From: Linum tenue
Lineage: Eukaryota > Streptophyta > Magnoliopsida > Malpighiales > Linaceae
DNA: 64,000 bases
Assembly: GCA_946122785.1 (NCBI GenBank)
Contig: CAMGYJ010000005.1
Span: forward strand, 66,600,200-66,664,199
Reading direction: 5' to 3'
Of the stretch, positions 44,785 through 56,332 are shown piece by piece (position 1 is the stretch's first letter; every line of letters starts with the position of its first letter). The notes under the pieces were generated by a model. It was not told the DNA's origin, searched no databases, and saw only the letters and a program-made list of their open reading frames with translations. The position numbers and the translations under genes are program-made.

Positions 44785-46650
44785 TCGAGTTTGTAAACTA
44801 ACTGGTGAGTTGAACTCGTGAGCTCATTATATCAAGAACCAGTTGGTGTCAATAACTTGAGTTACGTTTTTGGGTGAGGTTCAGTTGAATCATATATCAC
44901 TTACTAACACACTCACTCAAACGAAAGACACCATATATAGGGTTGAAGTTTGTACAGGTTCGGATATCATGTGATTAACAGAACAAATGAGAGTCATAGG
45001 ATAGAAGATCTCTCGACCTTAGAAGGCTCTGATACCATGTCAAGAACTAGTTGGTCCCAATAAACCGAATTATTGAGAGATATTCAATTACAATCATACT
45101 AACACATTAATAAGCCGAGCTCGATTCAAATATGAGCCAAGATTTCAATAAACGAATTCGAATCGGGCCACCTCCACTCCACTCATTTACACCCCCTAGT
45201 AAAGTCAATCTTTCTTGAAGTTGGATTCAAATCCTTAATCTAAAGTTTCCATTTTTGTGATTGGCTTGGTTTACACAGTTGCCTGTTCTGGGTCGCCCTT
45301 TCTTGCTATGCATGCTCTAAGTCAAAGCATAAACTAGTGCTACTCTATAGGATTTCATTTGCGTATTAACAATTTTCTTCAAAAAAGGGCCCTTTTCATT
45401 GGCTGGTTCTCCATTGATATCAAAGTTTTTGAACTCCCGCCAAGTATAATTAATAAGAAGTGGAAGGCATATTCTACAATCCCAATAATATCATCATTTC
45501 AACATCACAATTTCCCATTAACGTCCAAAAAAATCCACTTCTTTTTTTGGAAAAATCCACTTATTCCAACTACACGAGAGTTATGGAGGGAAAATAGATG
45601 AATTCTCCCATGTGTGTCCAAAATTTCTTTTGGAAGTCTAATGATAACCCAGAGCACTACCTGATTCACCAACAAGCTGTGAAGCATGCAAATTAAAGAA
45701 GAAGATCTGCACCACATAGACATGATCAGAAACTGGATTTATGAGGCTAATTACGGTGACGATGAATTTTGAATTAGTGGAGAGGAAAAGGTAGTAGTGC
45801 ACGATACAAAGTTTCCAATTAATCAACGCATACTATCATGATGATCCCTTTTTGAATTTGTAATTTCGATGGAGATTCAAAAATCTTTTCCTTGGTCTTT
45901 ACAGTTGGGAGGAAAATTGAATTAAGAAAGGGATATGGATATCCACAATATCTGAGTTTTCAGCTAAATGATAACAAGGCGTATAGCATTTTCGGATTTT
46001 GGATATGCGTCCGATTTGAAATGAGAAAACCTATTAACTTATCTCGATTAATATGAAGAGCTAATTTACTCTTACGGTTGAATGAAGACCGTCAATCTTC
46101 TTGTTTGTTTTATTGCTTTAATTACGAGGATAATTTATGTGACACTCGGATATAGTGGTTTGGGTACCAATCGAGAAGCACATTTGTGAGTCAAGGTCAA
46201 GGATCTGACTACGAAAACTTAGAACCGGACGAGGGTATCATTTTGGTCAACAAACAAATCCCCTTTCTAACAATTCTGCAAACCTTGGAAATAATCGTGG
46301 AAATCTTCGATTCGTTAGAACAAAGAACTCATGCACGTTCCCATAGGTTAACATTTTATCGACAGAAAATTTGAAATAGACATCTTGTAATTAATATTTC
46401 ATTAATAAACCTCTTGAAGTGTGGTTTAACTAAGGAGAGGTGCAACTCATTTGGATCCCTCCAATAAACTACCTAAGTCCATATTCCAAATCATACAAAC
46501 ACATGATTTCATAGGTAGCATGGGCATTCAAGTTAAACACGCATAGTTTCTAGTTTTGGTGGTGAAAGATACATAGGCGTGATTTCTCATCAAATCTATA
46601 AACCTAATTATACTAATCACATATCTTTCTTGAATTATATCTAAAAATAA
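44785..46650. other. Intergenic, nothing recognised
   Basis: It contains two further copies of the ccaataa...ttattg motif (about 44842-44860 and 45038-45080). No gene that I can support. Confidence 0.45.
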
Positions 46651-46793
46651 GTCAATAACGGTAGAAAACAATAACGATACAAGAGAACACTACACAAGAT
46701 TTACGTGGTTTTCCCGTTTGATGTGAATGAGACTAGTCTACGGAGAGCCGAAGCTCTCAGAGATGTCTTATTGATTGGGTGGTTATGAGTTAC
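46650..46793 (-). repeat. Distal part of a copia 3' LTR split by Athila
   Basis: Read on the minus strand, this continues the LTR at 57687-57865 across the Athila insertion. It includes gagagcttcggctctc and ccacgtaaatcttgtgtagt, phrases typical of copia LTR ends. The lower border near 46650 is approximate. Positions 46789-46793 (gttac) are one copy of the Athila target duplication. Confidence 0.7.
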
Positions 46794-48144
46794 TGATAGA
46801 CCGTTATTTACACATGTTTTTACCCCTATTCTTACACCGTTTGAGGTGTTGATTCTTGTGTTTTAGGCCGATTTCACGCTAGGTTGTGCTTGTTTGTGAT
46901 ATTTCAGGTCCTAGTACGTGAATGGAGGCTTGGGAGCGAGTTTGGGGTCGATTGGACGAAGATCGGACGCATGGCGAGGTTCTAAGGAAGCCGCACGGGC
47001 AACCCTGGGTATCACACGGCCGTGCAAGTTGCACTTGTGGCCGTGTGATTTTTACCAAGGCCAAGCACGGGCATCCCAGGAAATTCACACGGCCGTGCAA
47101 CCCTGGCCGTGTGAGATGGCTGAAGATCGACTTAATGGTACGCTGCGTTTCGACTCGCACGGGCAAAGTGGTGAGCCACACGGCCGTGTGGCCTGCCCGT
47201 GTGAGTCGGGAAATTCTGGTTTTTTAGGCAGATTTTCAGCCAAAAGAGGGGGATTCGAGTTTTAGAGAGACAGAGCGATTCCTAGAGAGAGAAAGCGACG
47301 AACAAGAGTCTCCAAGTGCCCTAGCTTGATCTTCATCACCATTGGAGCTTGGCTTGAGCTTGGAAGAGTGCCGATCAACGTCCAGGAGCTGAAATCCATC
47401 CTTCACAGTATGGTTTCCGCATCTGATTATGCTTTTGCTTCTTTCTCCATGGAGTAGTTCTCCCATTCATCTGGGTGTGGGAAACCCTAGATCTGTATGT
47501 TAGGATTGATTGTATGAACCCAAATACTGTTTCTATGATTTGATTATATTCGATTGAGGTTTGAATGATTGAATGGCATGAATCCTGATCAAATTCCTGT
47601 TGTTTCTGCTTTAACCTAGAATGAGAATATCTGCCTAGGTTGATAGAGCATCCTTAATTGAAGGTAGCGAATTGGTGACTTTAGTCGAGGAGCCAATTCG
47701 TTATTCTGTACCGAATTCCATTCGGTAGTGGAGGTTTGGTTCGTTAGGGCCTCAATCTGTTTACTCCGGTGGAGGTTAGTCGCCCGCTAGAGACTCAGAT
47801 TGAGAGGGTCTGAAGACCTTTAGTCGAGACTTCAGACTGTTTGAGAACCTTCCGCAGTATAACTATCATAGAAATTGAACTTGGTAATTACAATCCGGCT
47901 TAACTGCAGTCTAGGGGGAACCATATCCGGGTGACCTCTCTTAACCTGAAAACAACCGTTTAGTTGCTTTGCTTGCTTGTTAGTTTAGATCTTCACTAAA
48001 GTTTCATTGCTAGATAATACGAATTCACTGAGTAGTCATCACATCTAGGACCCGGGTTGACATTAAAACCCAAACCCGCTATACTACGCTTTAGGAAGTG
48101 GTTACACTTGGCCATTTTCTAGAGTGACAGTAGGAGTGAGTCTA
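46794..48144 (+). repeat. 5' LTR of Athila
   Basis: It begins tgatagaccg and ends gagtcta. It holds three copies of the 10-bp palindrome cacggccgtg (47015, 47088, 47179) plus ggccgtgtg half sites. Confidence 0.93.
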
Positions 48145-48149
48145 GTTTT

Positions 48150-48167
48150 TGGCGCCGTTGCCGGGGA
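48150..48167 (+). other. Athila primer-binding site (tRNA-Asp)
   Basis: tggcgccgttgccgggga lies five bases past the LTR end; it is the complement of the tRNA-Asp 3' end used by Athila-like elements. Confidence 0.88.
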
Positions 48168-48291
48168 CGGCTAGGTTGTTGAAGAAAAGTGATTTATGTT
48201 ACTTTAGCATTTTCATTTTCGCATTGAGTGTTTCTTCTTTCCCACTTGTGCCTTCACGGGTTTGCATTGCTTGTTTGTGTGCAGATAGTGC

Positions 48292-50538
48292 ATGACCCGT
48301 AGCCAGTCGGGAGGTTTACTGCCGTTGGATCCAGAGATTGAACGCACCAGCCGCCAACTTAGGAGACAACAGCGAGCTAGACTGGCTACGAAAGAGCGCA
48401 GAGACGGCCAATTGAGCAGCGAGTCCGAGGACGACTACGAGATGGAAGGCGATCACAACCCACCTCCGGAGAACCAGTTCCTGGGGAACGACCCCAATCC
48501 CCAGGCAGCTGGGGTCCATCATCATCCACCACCACCGGGTCCCACCTTGGAGTACTACTACACTCCGCGGATTGCTGACATCCGCCCGGTCATCCTCTAT
48601 CCGCCAATTCCAGCAAACAACTTCGAGATCAAGCCATGCTGGATTCAACTCATTACATCCTCTATCCAGTTCCATGGCTTGAAAGATGAGGAGGCCCGGG
48701 CACATCTTTCCCGTTTTCTGCAGCTGACAAACGGGTTCAAGCTGAACGGTGTTCCGGATGACGCAATCCGCCTTCACCTCTTCCCCCATTCTCTGGCGGG
48801 GAATGCTAAGAGGTGGTTGGAGACCCAGCCCCCATTGTCCATCACTTCTTGGGACGATCTGGCAGATAAGTTCGTGCACAGGTACTATCCGGCATCGAAG
48901 ACCACAGAGATTCGGCGGGAGATCACTCACTTCCGCCAAGAGCCAGATGAGTCACTTCGTGATGCATGGGAGCGGTACATGGGATATTTCTGGCAGTGTC
49001 CCCATCATGGCTTCAGTGATGCTTTCACAGTGGGGAACTTCTACAGTGCCCTCACCCCAGACAGCCAGAGGGTGATCGAGTCTCTATGCCCAGGAGGGGA
49101 TATTCTCACTAAGACTCCACCAGAGTTGAACCAGATGATCAGTACCTTGGCTGCCCGCGATCATTCCTGGGGGCAGAGCAGCAGAGGCAGACATTCCCAG
49201 GACCGTGGTGTGCACGCTGTGGAGGCCAGGTCCGGGTTAGAGCAGCAGGTGGCTGAGTTGGTGCAGACATTGAAGCAACCCAACAGCCTCCTTCCGGGCC
49301 GAGGTGTAGCTACGCCTCCAGTAGCTCAGTGCCAGTGGTGTGAGAGCCCGAACCACCTGGTGGAGGATTGTCAGTCTATGAGGGAGTCCTCTACTCCCCA
49401 AGAGCAGGTGGACTTCATCGCCAATGCTCGGCGCCTGGACCCATACAGCAATACCTACAATGAGAGATGGTGCCAGCATCCTAACTTTGCCTGGAGAAGC
49501 AACACCAACAAACCACCTGGTTTCCCAGCACCAGCAGGTGGTTTTCAGCAGAGGCAACCCTTCCAGGTTAGGCAGGGGCCACCACCACAGCAGCAGCCCT
49601 ACCAGCCTAGGCAGGGGCAGCCATTCCAGCAGCCCCAGCGCCAGTATGCCCAGCCTCCAGCAGCCGCAGCTCCAGATACTCAGATGGCTGATCTGAAGAA
49701 TATTTTGCAGGCATTCATGACCACCAGTCAGGTGAATTTCACGAGGATGGATCAGAACATAGCCTCACTGGAGGCAGGCCAGAGAAACCAAGGTGCCATT
49801 ATGCAGGATCTCCAGCATCAGATTGGGAGCTTAGCTCGCCAGAACACTACCAGGGCACCTGGGACTCTGCCTGCCACCACTGTTCCCAATCCTCGTGACC
49901 CTCAAGAGCAGCTGGATGCCATCACCACTAGGAGTGGCAAGACCATATCTGCTGCTCCTGCCCAGCCCAGGCGAGACGAACCACTACCTGCTTCAACACC
50001 TCCAGCTGATACTGCAGAAGTGGGAGAAGGCAGCGAAGCACCTGCTCCCAAGCCACAACCTGTGGTTAAGGAGCATACACCCCAGCTGCCCTTCCCCACT
50101 CGACTTCATAAAGACAAGCTGGAGACAGAGTTTGCCAAGTTCATGGCAATGTTGAAGCAGGTCAACATCAGCATGCCGTTCGTGGAGGCACTGTCGAAGA
50201 TGCCCAAGTATGCCAAGTTCATGAAAGACCTCCTCACCAACAAGAAGAAACTTGGGGATCTTTCGACAGTGATGCTCAGCGAGGAGTGTTCTGCTATCCT
50301 GCAGAACAAGCTGCCCGAGAAGCGCAAAGACCCAGGGAGTTTCACTATCCCTCTTGTTATTGGCAGCATGCATGTAGGGAAGTCCTTGGCGGACCTAGGC
50401 GCTAGCATAAATGTCATTCCCTATAAATTGTTTAAGAAGCTAGACCTAGGTGAACCTAGAGCTACTAAGATGAGCATTCAGTTAGCTGATCGTTCTATCG
50501 TGCATCCTAGGGGGTATCATCGAGGACTTGCTTGTTAA
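48292..50538 (+). CDS. Athila Gag and start of protease (748 codons)
   Basis: Gag forms the virus-like particle. The frame opens with MTRSQSGGLLPLDPE about 125 bp past the primer site. A retrotransposon Gag core lies at about residues 110-290 (SIQFHGLKDEEARAHLSRFL, AGNAKRWLETQP, TEIRREITHFRQEPDESLRD). A short CQWCESPNHLVEDC zinc-knuckle-like stretch is at about 345-358, followed by a Gln/Pro-rich segment (about 410-470). The protease begins near 640, with the site LADLGASINVIP at about 700-711. The frame is lost at about 50512: agggggtatc has one G more than needed to continue into GIIEDLLVNVGAF. The Gag part is complete, but the natural Gag-Pol fusion is broken here. Confidence 0.9.
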   Translation: MTRSQSGGLLPLDPEIERTSRQLRRQQRARLATKERRDGQLSSESEDDYEMEGDHNPPPENQFLGNDPNPQAAGVHHHPPPPGPTLEYYYTPRIADIRPVILYPPIPANNFEIKPCWIQLITSSIQFHGLKDEEARAHLSRFLQLTNGFKLNGVPDDAIRLHLFPHSLAGNAKRWLETQPPLSITSWDDLADKFVHRYYPASKTTEIRREITHFRQEPDESLRDAWERYMGYFWQCPHHGFSDAFTVGNFYSALTPDSQRVIESLCPGGDILTKTPPELNQMISTLAARDHSWGQSSRGRHSQDRGVHAVEARSGLEQQVAELVQTLKQPNSLLPGRGVATPPVAQCQWCESPNHLVEDCQSMRESSTPQEQVDFIANARRLDPYSNTYNERWCQHPNFAWRSNTNKPPGFPAPAGGFQQRQPFQVRQGPPPQQQPYQPRQGQPFQQPQRQYAQPPAAAAPDTQMADLKNILQAFMTTSQVNFTRMDQNIASLEAGQRNQGAIMQDLQHQIGSLARQNTTRAPGTLPATTVPNPRDPQEQLDAITTRSGKTISAAPAQPRRDEPLPASTPPADTAEVGEGSEAPAPKPQPVVKEHTPQLPFPTRLHKDKLETEFAKFMAMLKQVNISMPFVEALSKMPKYAKFMKDLLTNKKKLGDLSTVMLSEECSAILQNKLPEKRKDPGSFTIPLVIGSMHVGKSLADLGASINVIPYKLFKKLDLGEPRATKMSIQLADRSIVHPRGYHRGLAC

Positions 50539-51235
50539 TGTAGGTGCATTCACATATCCTGTTGATTTTGTTATTTTGGATATAAATGAGGATGTGGATG
50601 TGCCTTTGATTTTGGGTAGACCGTTTCTCGCCACCGCCAAGGCGCTCATTGATGTGCATAGTGGTAAATTGATTCTGCGTGCTGGTGATGAACAGGCTAC
50701 TTTTTCTATGTCTGAGAATGGGAAGCACTCTCATTTGCATGATGACATAGATTACTGTGATGTGCTTACTGACTTTGAGACCGCACTCGCCATAACGAGT
50801 GCGGGTACTGATGATGCTCTTGAGCGTTGTATTTTGTTAGGTGAGCAGGCATCGCAGGAGCCGCAGCTGGCGGAGCAGTTGGCCGCGTTGGAGAGTGGCC
50901 CCTTCTTGGAGGGCGACAGGCTGTTTAAACCGATCTCATCCTCCACCCGCATCACCACCTCCTTGGAGGAACCACCAGTGCTGGAGCTTAAGCCCCTCCC
51001 TCCTCATTTGGAGTATGCATTTCTCCGGGAGGGGAATAAGCTGCCAGTCATCATCAGCTCGACCCTCACACCCGAGCAGAAGACCAGACTGGTGGCCTTG
51101 CTGAAGCAGTACGAGCGAGCTTTAGCATGGAAGATCACAGACATCCGGGGGATCAGCCCCTCCTTTTGCTCCCACCGGATACTGCTGGAGGATGAGATGC
51201 GGCCACTGAGGCAGCCGCAGAGGAGATTGACGTGA
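50528..51235 (+). pseudogene. Athila protease end and pol linker
   Basis: This is the continuation of the protease after the frame break: LLVNVGAFTYPVDFVILD, then VPLILGRPFLATAKALIDVH (about 50600-50660), the C-terminal retropepsin-like block with the GRPFLATA motif. A linker leads to the reverse transcriptase entry LKQYERALAWKITDIRGISP (about 51100-51160). A second frame break at about 51228 (rrlT* instead of RRLNPNLEAVV) separates it from the main pol frame; the length difference is one base. Confidence 0.85.
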
Positions 51236-53883
51236 ACTTGGAGGCTGTGGTTCGGGCAGAGATCGTGAAGCTGATGGACGCGGGGATCATCTTCGCCATT
51301 TCTGACAGCGAGTGGGTCAGTCCCACCCAGGGGGTGCCCAAAAAGGGTGGGATGACCGTGGTGCCTAACGAGAAGAACGAGTTCATCTCGATGCGCACGG
51401 TAACCGGGTACCGTGTTTGCATTGACTATCGGCGTCTCAACGACGCCACTCGGAAGGACCATTTCCCACTGCCGTTCATTAATCAGATGCTGGAGAGATT
51501 GGCGGGGCACGAGTTCTACTGTTTTTTGGATGGGATGTCCGGGTACTTTCAGATCCCTATTGCATCGGAGGATCAGGCGAAGACCACTTTCACCTGCCCC
51601 TTCGGCACATTTGCTTACCGGAGGATTCCATTCGGGCTATGCAACGCCCCGGCCACTTTTCAGCGATGCATGCTCGCCATCTTCGACCGTCTGGTCGGCG
51701 AGATCATGGAGGTGTTTATGGACGATTTCTCGGTTTATGGAGACTCATTCTCTCACTGTCTCCATAACCTGGAACTTGTTCTTAAACGGTGTGAAGAAAC
51801 GAACCTAGCACTAAGTTGGGAGAAGTGTCACTTCATGGTTCGAGAAGGCATAGTTCTTGGGCATAAGATCTCCAAGATGGGGATTGAGGTGGACAGAGCA
51901 AAGATCGAGACTATCAGCAAGCTGCCTCCTCCTACATCTGTTAAGGGGATCCGGAGCTTTCTTGGCCATGCAGGGTTCTACAAGAGGTTCATCAAGGATT
52001 TCTCGAAGATCGCCCTGCCCCTTACCAAGCTTCTAGAGAAGGATGCCCCCTTCCAGTTCACTGATGCTTGCACAGCGGCGTTCACAACCTTGAAGGAGAA
52101 GCTCACCCAAGCTCCTATCATGGTTGTTCCTGACTGGTCCCTACCATTTGAGCTGATGTGCGACGCGAGTGACTTTGCTGTTGGAGCTGTTTTGGGGCAG
52201 AGGCGAGATCAACACTTCCGGCCTATCTACTACGCCTCGAAGACCCTCAATGATGCCCATGAGAACTACACCACCACAGAGAAGGAGCTGCTTGCAGTGG
52301 TGTTTGCCTTCGATAAATTTCGCCCCTATCTGGTCTTGTCCCATGTGACCGTGTACACAGACCACTCCGCGATTCGATACCTGATGAGCAAGGTCGACGC
52401 CAAGCCTCGGCTCATACGATGGATCTTATTACTGCAGGAGTTTGATATAGAGATCCGGGACAAGAAGGGAGCAGAAAATGTTGCAGCTGATCACCTCTCC
52501 CGGTTGGACGCACCTCCTGCGGACAACCTCGTGGAGGAGATCGACGACTCCTTTCCAGATGAGAGGTTGATGATGATGTGCTTGGTGGAGAGTGTCACCC
52601 CCTGGTATTCTGATTTTGCGAACTATTTGGTGGGCCAGCAGCTGCCCAAGGGGATGACTACTCACGCCAAGAGGAAGTTTTTCTCCGAGCTGAAGTACTA
52701 CTTCTGGGATGACCCTCATCTTTTTCGGATCGGAGCCGACGGGATCATCCGTCATTGTGTTATGGAGAGTGAGATGGAGGGCATTCTATCTCACTGTCAT
52801 GAGGGACCTACTGGCGGTCATCACGGGGGAAACCACACAGCGAGGAAGGTGCTCCAGTCGGGCTTTTACTGGCCCACGCTCTTCAAGGATGCAGACACCT
52901 TCGCACGCAGGAGCGACCGATGCCAGAGGTCATGTAACATCTCTGCCCGTGATGAGATGCCCCAGAATGTATTTATAACTTGTGAGATTTTTGATGTCTG
53001 GGGTATCGACTTCATGGGCCCCTTCCCTCCATCTTTTGGTAATACCTATATTCTGGTTGTTGTTGTTGACTACGTCTCTAGGTGGGCTGAGGCGCAAGCT
53101 TTGCCCACTAATGATGCTAGACGTGTTTGTGGTTTTCTGAAGCAGCTATTCTCCCGGTTCGGGACACCTAGGGCCATCATAAGCGACCGAGGCACCCATT
53201 TCCAGGGCCAATTTGATAAACTACTGTCTCGCTATGGTGTGACTCACAAGGTGTCCGTGGCCTATCATCCTCATACCAGTGGCCAGGCCGAGCTGACGAA
53301 CCGGGAGCTCAAGCGGATCCTAGAGAAAACGGTGGATCAGTCCCGCAAAGATTGGTCCACCAAGCTCGATGATGCTCTCTGGGCGTATCGCACTGCCTAC
53401 AAGACACCCATTGGTACTTCACCGTACCGGCTTGTCTATGGAAAGGCATGCCATTTGCCCGTGGAGCTAGAGCACAAGGCCTTCTGGGCCCTTAAGCTGC
53501 TCAACTTGGATGTTCGTGTTGCAGGTATTGAGCGAAAAATGCAGATGTTGGAGCTGGAAGAGTGGTGTTACCATGCCTATGAGAACACCAAGCTGTACAA
53601 GGAGCGCACTAAGCGCCTACACGATGCACGATTGCGGGGTCCGAAAGAGTTCCAGGTTGGTGATCGAGTTCTCCTTTATAACTCTCGCCTGAAGCTCTTT
53701 CCTGGAAAACTCCGCTCTCGGTGGTCTGGACCGTTCACGGTCACACAGGTGTTCCCGTATGGCACAATTGAGATTGCCAACCCGCAAACTGAGCCATTTA
53801 AAGTGAATGGCCATCGTCTCAAGCTCTACCTGGGAGACGAGGTCGAACGTGCGGAGTTGGTAGTGGAACTCGCGGACCCTTAG
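51232..53883 (+). CDS. Athila reverse transcriptase, RNase H and integrase (883 codons)
   Basis: This is the enzymatic part of the polyprotein. Reverse transcriptase: [20 protein letters not shown] (about 61-80), [15 protein letters not shown] and active site [10 protein letters not shown] (about 161-170), with both Asp present. RNase [39 protein letters not shown] and [10 protein letters not shown], ending [11 protein letters not shown] (about 305-425). Integrase: zinc region [20 protein letters not shown] with CQRSC, core [24 protein letters not shown] and the glutamate-bearing [17 protein letters not shown], which completes the D,D,E triad. Intact from start to stop, though its first Met is only the first in frame after the break at 51228. 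Translated normally, it would be part of one Gag-Pol polyprotein. Confidence 0.93.
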   Translation: MNLEAVVRAEIVKLMDAGIIFAISDSEWVSPTQGVPKKGGMTVVPNEKNEFISMRTVTGYRVCIDYRRLNDATRKDHFPLPFINQMLERLAGHEFYCFLDGMSGYFQIPIASEDQAKTTFTCPFGTFAYRRIPFGLCNAPATFQRCMLAIFDRLVGEIMEVFMDDFSVYGDSFSHCLHNLELVLKRCEETNLALSWEKCHFMVREGIVLGHKISKMGIEVDRAKIETISKLPPPTSVKGIRSFLGHAGFYKRFIKDFSKIALPLTKLLEKDAPFQFTDACTAAFTTLKEKLTQAPIMVVPDWSLPFELMCDASDFAVGAVLGQRRDQHFRPIYYASKTLNDAHENYTTTEKELLAVVFAFDKFRPYLVLSHVTVYTDHSAIRYLMSKVDAKPRLIRWILLLQEFDIEIRDKKGAENVAADHLSRLDAPPADNLVEEIDDSFPDERLMMMCLVESVTPWYSDFANYLVGQQLPKGMTTHAKRKFFSELKYYFWDDPHLFRIGADGIIRHCVMESEMEGILSHCHEGPTGGHHGGNHTARKVLQSGFYWPTLFKDADTFARRSDRCQRSCNISARDEMPQNVFITCEIFDVWGIDFMGPFPPSFGNTYILVVVVDYVSRWAEAQALPTNDARRVCGFLKQLFSRFGTPRAIISDRGTHFQGQFDKLLSRYGVTHKVSVAYHPHTSGQAELTNRELKRILEKTVDQSRKDWSTKLDDALWAYRTAYKTPIGTSPYRLVYGKACHLPVELEHKAFWALKLLNLDVRVAGIERKMQMLELEEWCYHAYENTKLYKERTKRLHDARLRGPKEFQVGDRVLLYNSRLKLFPGKLRSRWSGPFTVTQVFPYGTIEIANPQTEPFKVNGHRLKLYLGDEVERAELVVELADP

Positions 53884-56332
53884 TTCTGCCATGGGCGTCC
53901 AGATAAAAGACGGTAAAGAAGCGCTTGTGGGGAGGCAACCCCACCGAGGTTTGCATTTTCTTACCTTTTTCCTTTTGTTTTGTTTTTTTGTGTTTTTTGA
54001 GTCTTGAGATGTTGATCCAGTTTCAAATGTCGTTTTTGAATGAAAACAAGTTGAATTCGGGGCTCCAGCACCTCACACGGCCAGGCTATAATCTTGCACG
54101 GCCGTGTGGATTTTATCCCCTGGCCGTGCGAGCTCTCGGCAATTTTCGCACGGCCAAAAGTGCAAATTTGCACGGCCGAGTGGCTTGGCGTGGCCGTGTG
54201 GCCGACACGGGCAACACAAAATCTTGCACGGCCGTGTGGATTTTATCCCCTGGCCGTGCGAGCTCTCGGCAAATTCCACACGGCCAAACGAGCAATTCGC
54301 ACGGCCGTGTGGAACTCCTCGGCCTGGCCGTGTCGGCCTACACGGGCAAAAGTGCTCTTGACACGGCCGTGTGGGTTGCCCGTGTGACGGGCCTGATGGT
54401 GATGATGGTGCTGATGGTGATGACGCCTTCATGGACGACATCGATCTGGATAATCTTGGTGACGAGTAGGCTGTACTTGTTGCCCATCTCAGTGTGTTTT
54501 GTTTTTCGTTTTAGACTTTTGGGTGTTTGCTCCATGTGTGCGGAGCTTGAACTTAGTGTGTTGTTTTTGTTTTCTTTTTCTTTTGTGGTTTGTTTCGTTG
54601 TAGCCGTCTGGGCTAACACTTTTCCCTAACGCACAGCGTGCTAGTGTGTTCTTGGTGTCCGATTCGTGCAGATATGTCCATCTTCCCGTCTGTTTCTCGC
54701 TGACTGGTCCACTTCCAATCCCCCAGCAGTATTTCAATCCGGTAACATCGTTCCCCTTATCTCTCCCTATACTCCATTGAGGGAAATGTCGTGCTTAAGT
54801 GTGGGGGGTGCTTTGTATCGATTGGAATATATATTTGTGTGCTTGGAGCCTAGTCCGCTGTCCGAATCTTACGATTTGAGGGCTCCAAGTACTGCTGTTT
54901 GATCATATTGGCATTGTGTTGTGATTGATGAATTGAATGGTTTTCGGATTAATGATTTGACAGCTTGATTGTGACTAGGACAACCTATGATGAGGACTGA
55001 GATGTGCAGTAGAACTATGTAGGGGTTCAGTTTTTCAACTGTTTGCTTACCAACTGCGACTTGAATTTGATCACTTGCTTTTGACAGTCATTTATGCATC
55101 TAGTTCAGGGAATCAGAATGTGAGATAGAGCATATAGGTAGCCATGTGAGATTTGAGCCTGCTCGTTTCTTTCTTGTGCGATAGATCCCTCTTCCATGAT
55201 GTGTAGCATTCACATTGTCACTAGCTAAGATGATGGGGGCATAGGATTAGCCCACGACCAAACCGACTGTCCTGATGTGTCATATCCTCTAGTCAGTCCC
55301 TTTGAGCCGTGTGTTATCCTTTCTTTTTGGTCTATAACGAAAAAATCACCCTTTGGCATCTTTTAGAAGGTTCCACAGAGTGATTTTTACATATTCTCTG
55401 CTGTTTCTGCTAAAGTTGATGTGAGTGTTGGAGGTAGTGCTTAAAAGTTGGGCAGGTGTTTGAAATATGTGCAGAAGTGGTGGCTCTCTTAAGAAATGGA
55501 AAGAAAATGAAAGAAAAACAAAGAAAAAATTGGAAGCAAAAGAGAACCACTACCAAAAAAATCTGAATAATGCCCAGTAAGTAGTGTTTCTGAGCAGTCT
55601 GGCTTGGAAGTGCTGATGTTTATACCTCCTTCGCTTTTGCGCTCTTGAGATGTTGAGTATTGCAGAATAGCAGAAAGGAAATACCGGTTTGTTTGACTGT
55701 GATTGTGTGGGTTGGAAATGTGGAACCTTATGTTTTATGAATGCTTCCACCACCTAAAAGGCCTTTTCCCCATGTCCAAGACCCTAGCCAAACATTTGAA
55801 CCTGTGTCTAAGACCTCCGGATTAGTTAGTGGTGACACTCCATATGTGAACTCTAGCATTTAGAGGCTGCCATCATGGTGAAGAGACGATAGGGATTGAG
55901 AGAAATAGCATGCGCATTTTTCGCATCAAATCGTCTTGACCCCACAGGTCGAGAGTGAGTGATTCATTTTCATATTCTTTATACTCTTGTACCCCGGTGA
56001 GGACCTAGATTGCTCGGTCTTTGTTCTGATGTCTTGAGTTGGATGCATGAGTTGACTGTTTTGAGTGAGTGGTTGAGTCAAGTCTAGGTTGGTTGGTGAA
56101 CAGAAGGGAGATTCTTCCTTTACTCGATTTGCTGCACTCGAATGTCCTTTGTGGTGGTTGTCCAGGTTGTTATTGAGGTTGTTCATGTGTTGATGTTTGA
56201 AAACCAGTACGATTCACGTGTCCGGTGCCTTTATGACTTGTCCCCAATGTTGGTTGATTGAAATATGTAAGCTTACCTGGTGTCTGACTTGGTTTGCTTG
56301 GGGACAAGCAAACGGTTAAGTGTGGGGGAGTT
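53884..56332 (+). other. Athila 3' non-coding region
   Basis: 2.4 kb between pol and the 3' LTR, where some Athila elements carry an envelope-like gene. The longest frame (53925-54629) is driven by the repeat array and has no envelope-like signal, so I do not call it. It includes gtggggaggcaaccccacc (53928-53946), a short inverted repeat, the palindrome array at 54070-54390, and a tgtggggg purine tract at 54801 as well as the one at the LTR border. Confidence 0.75.
54070..54390. repeat. CACGGCCGTG palindrome array with internal duplication
   Basis: Four full cacggccgtg palindromes (starting about 54098, 54228, 54302, 54361) and about eight half sites occur in 320 bp. A segment of about 52 bp, from aatcttgcacgg to gagctctcggcaa, is present twice, starting near 54090 and 54220, pointing to an imperfect tandem duplication with a period of about 130 bp. 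The same palindrome occurs three times in each LTR. Confidence 0.9.

Noticed and set aside
46918..47265. 100-115-codon frames in the Athila LTRs (also 56418-56804)
   Set aside because: They are repeated in both LTRs and shaped by the cacggccgtg motif; no evidence of coding.
53925..54629. 234-codon frame after Athila pol as an envelope-like gene
   Set aside because: It is produced by the palindrome array, overlaps repeats in other frames and has no convincing envelope features.
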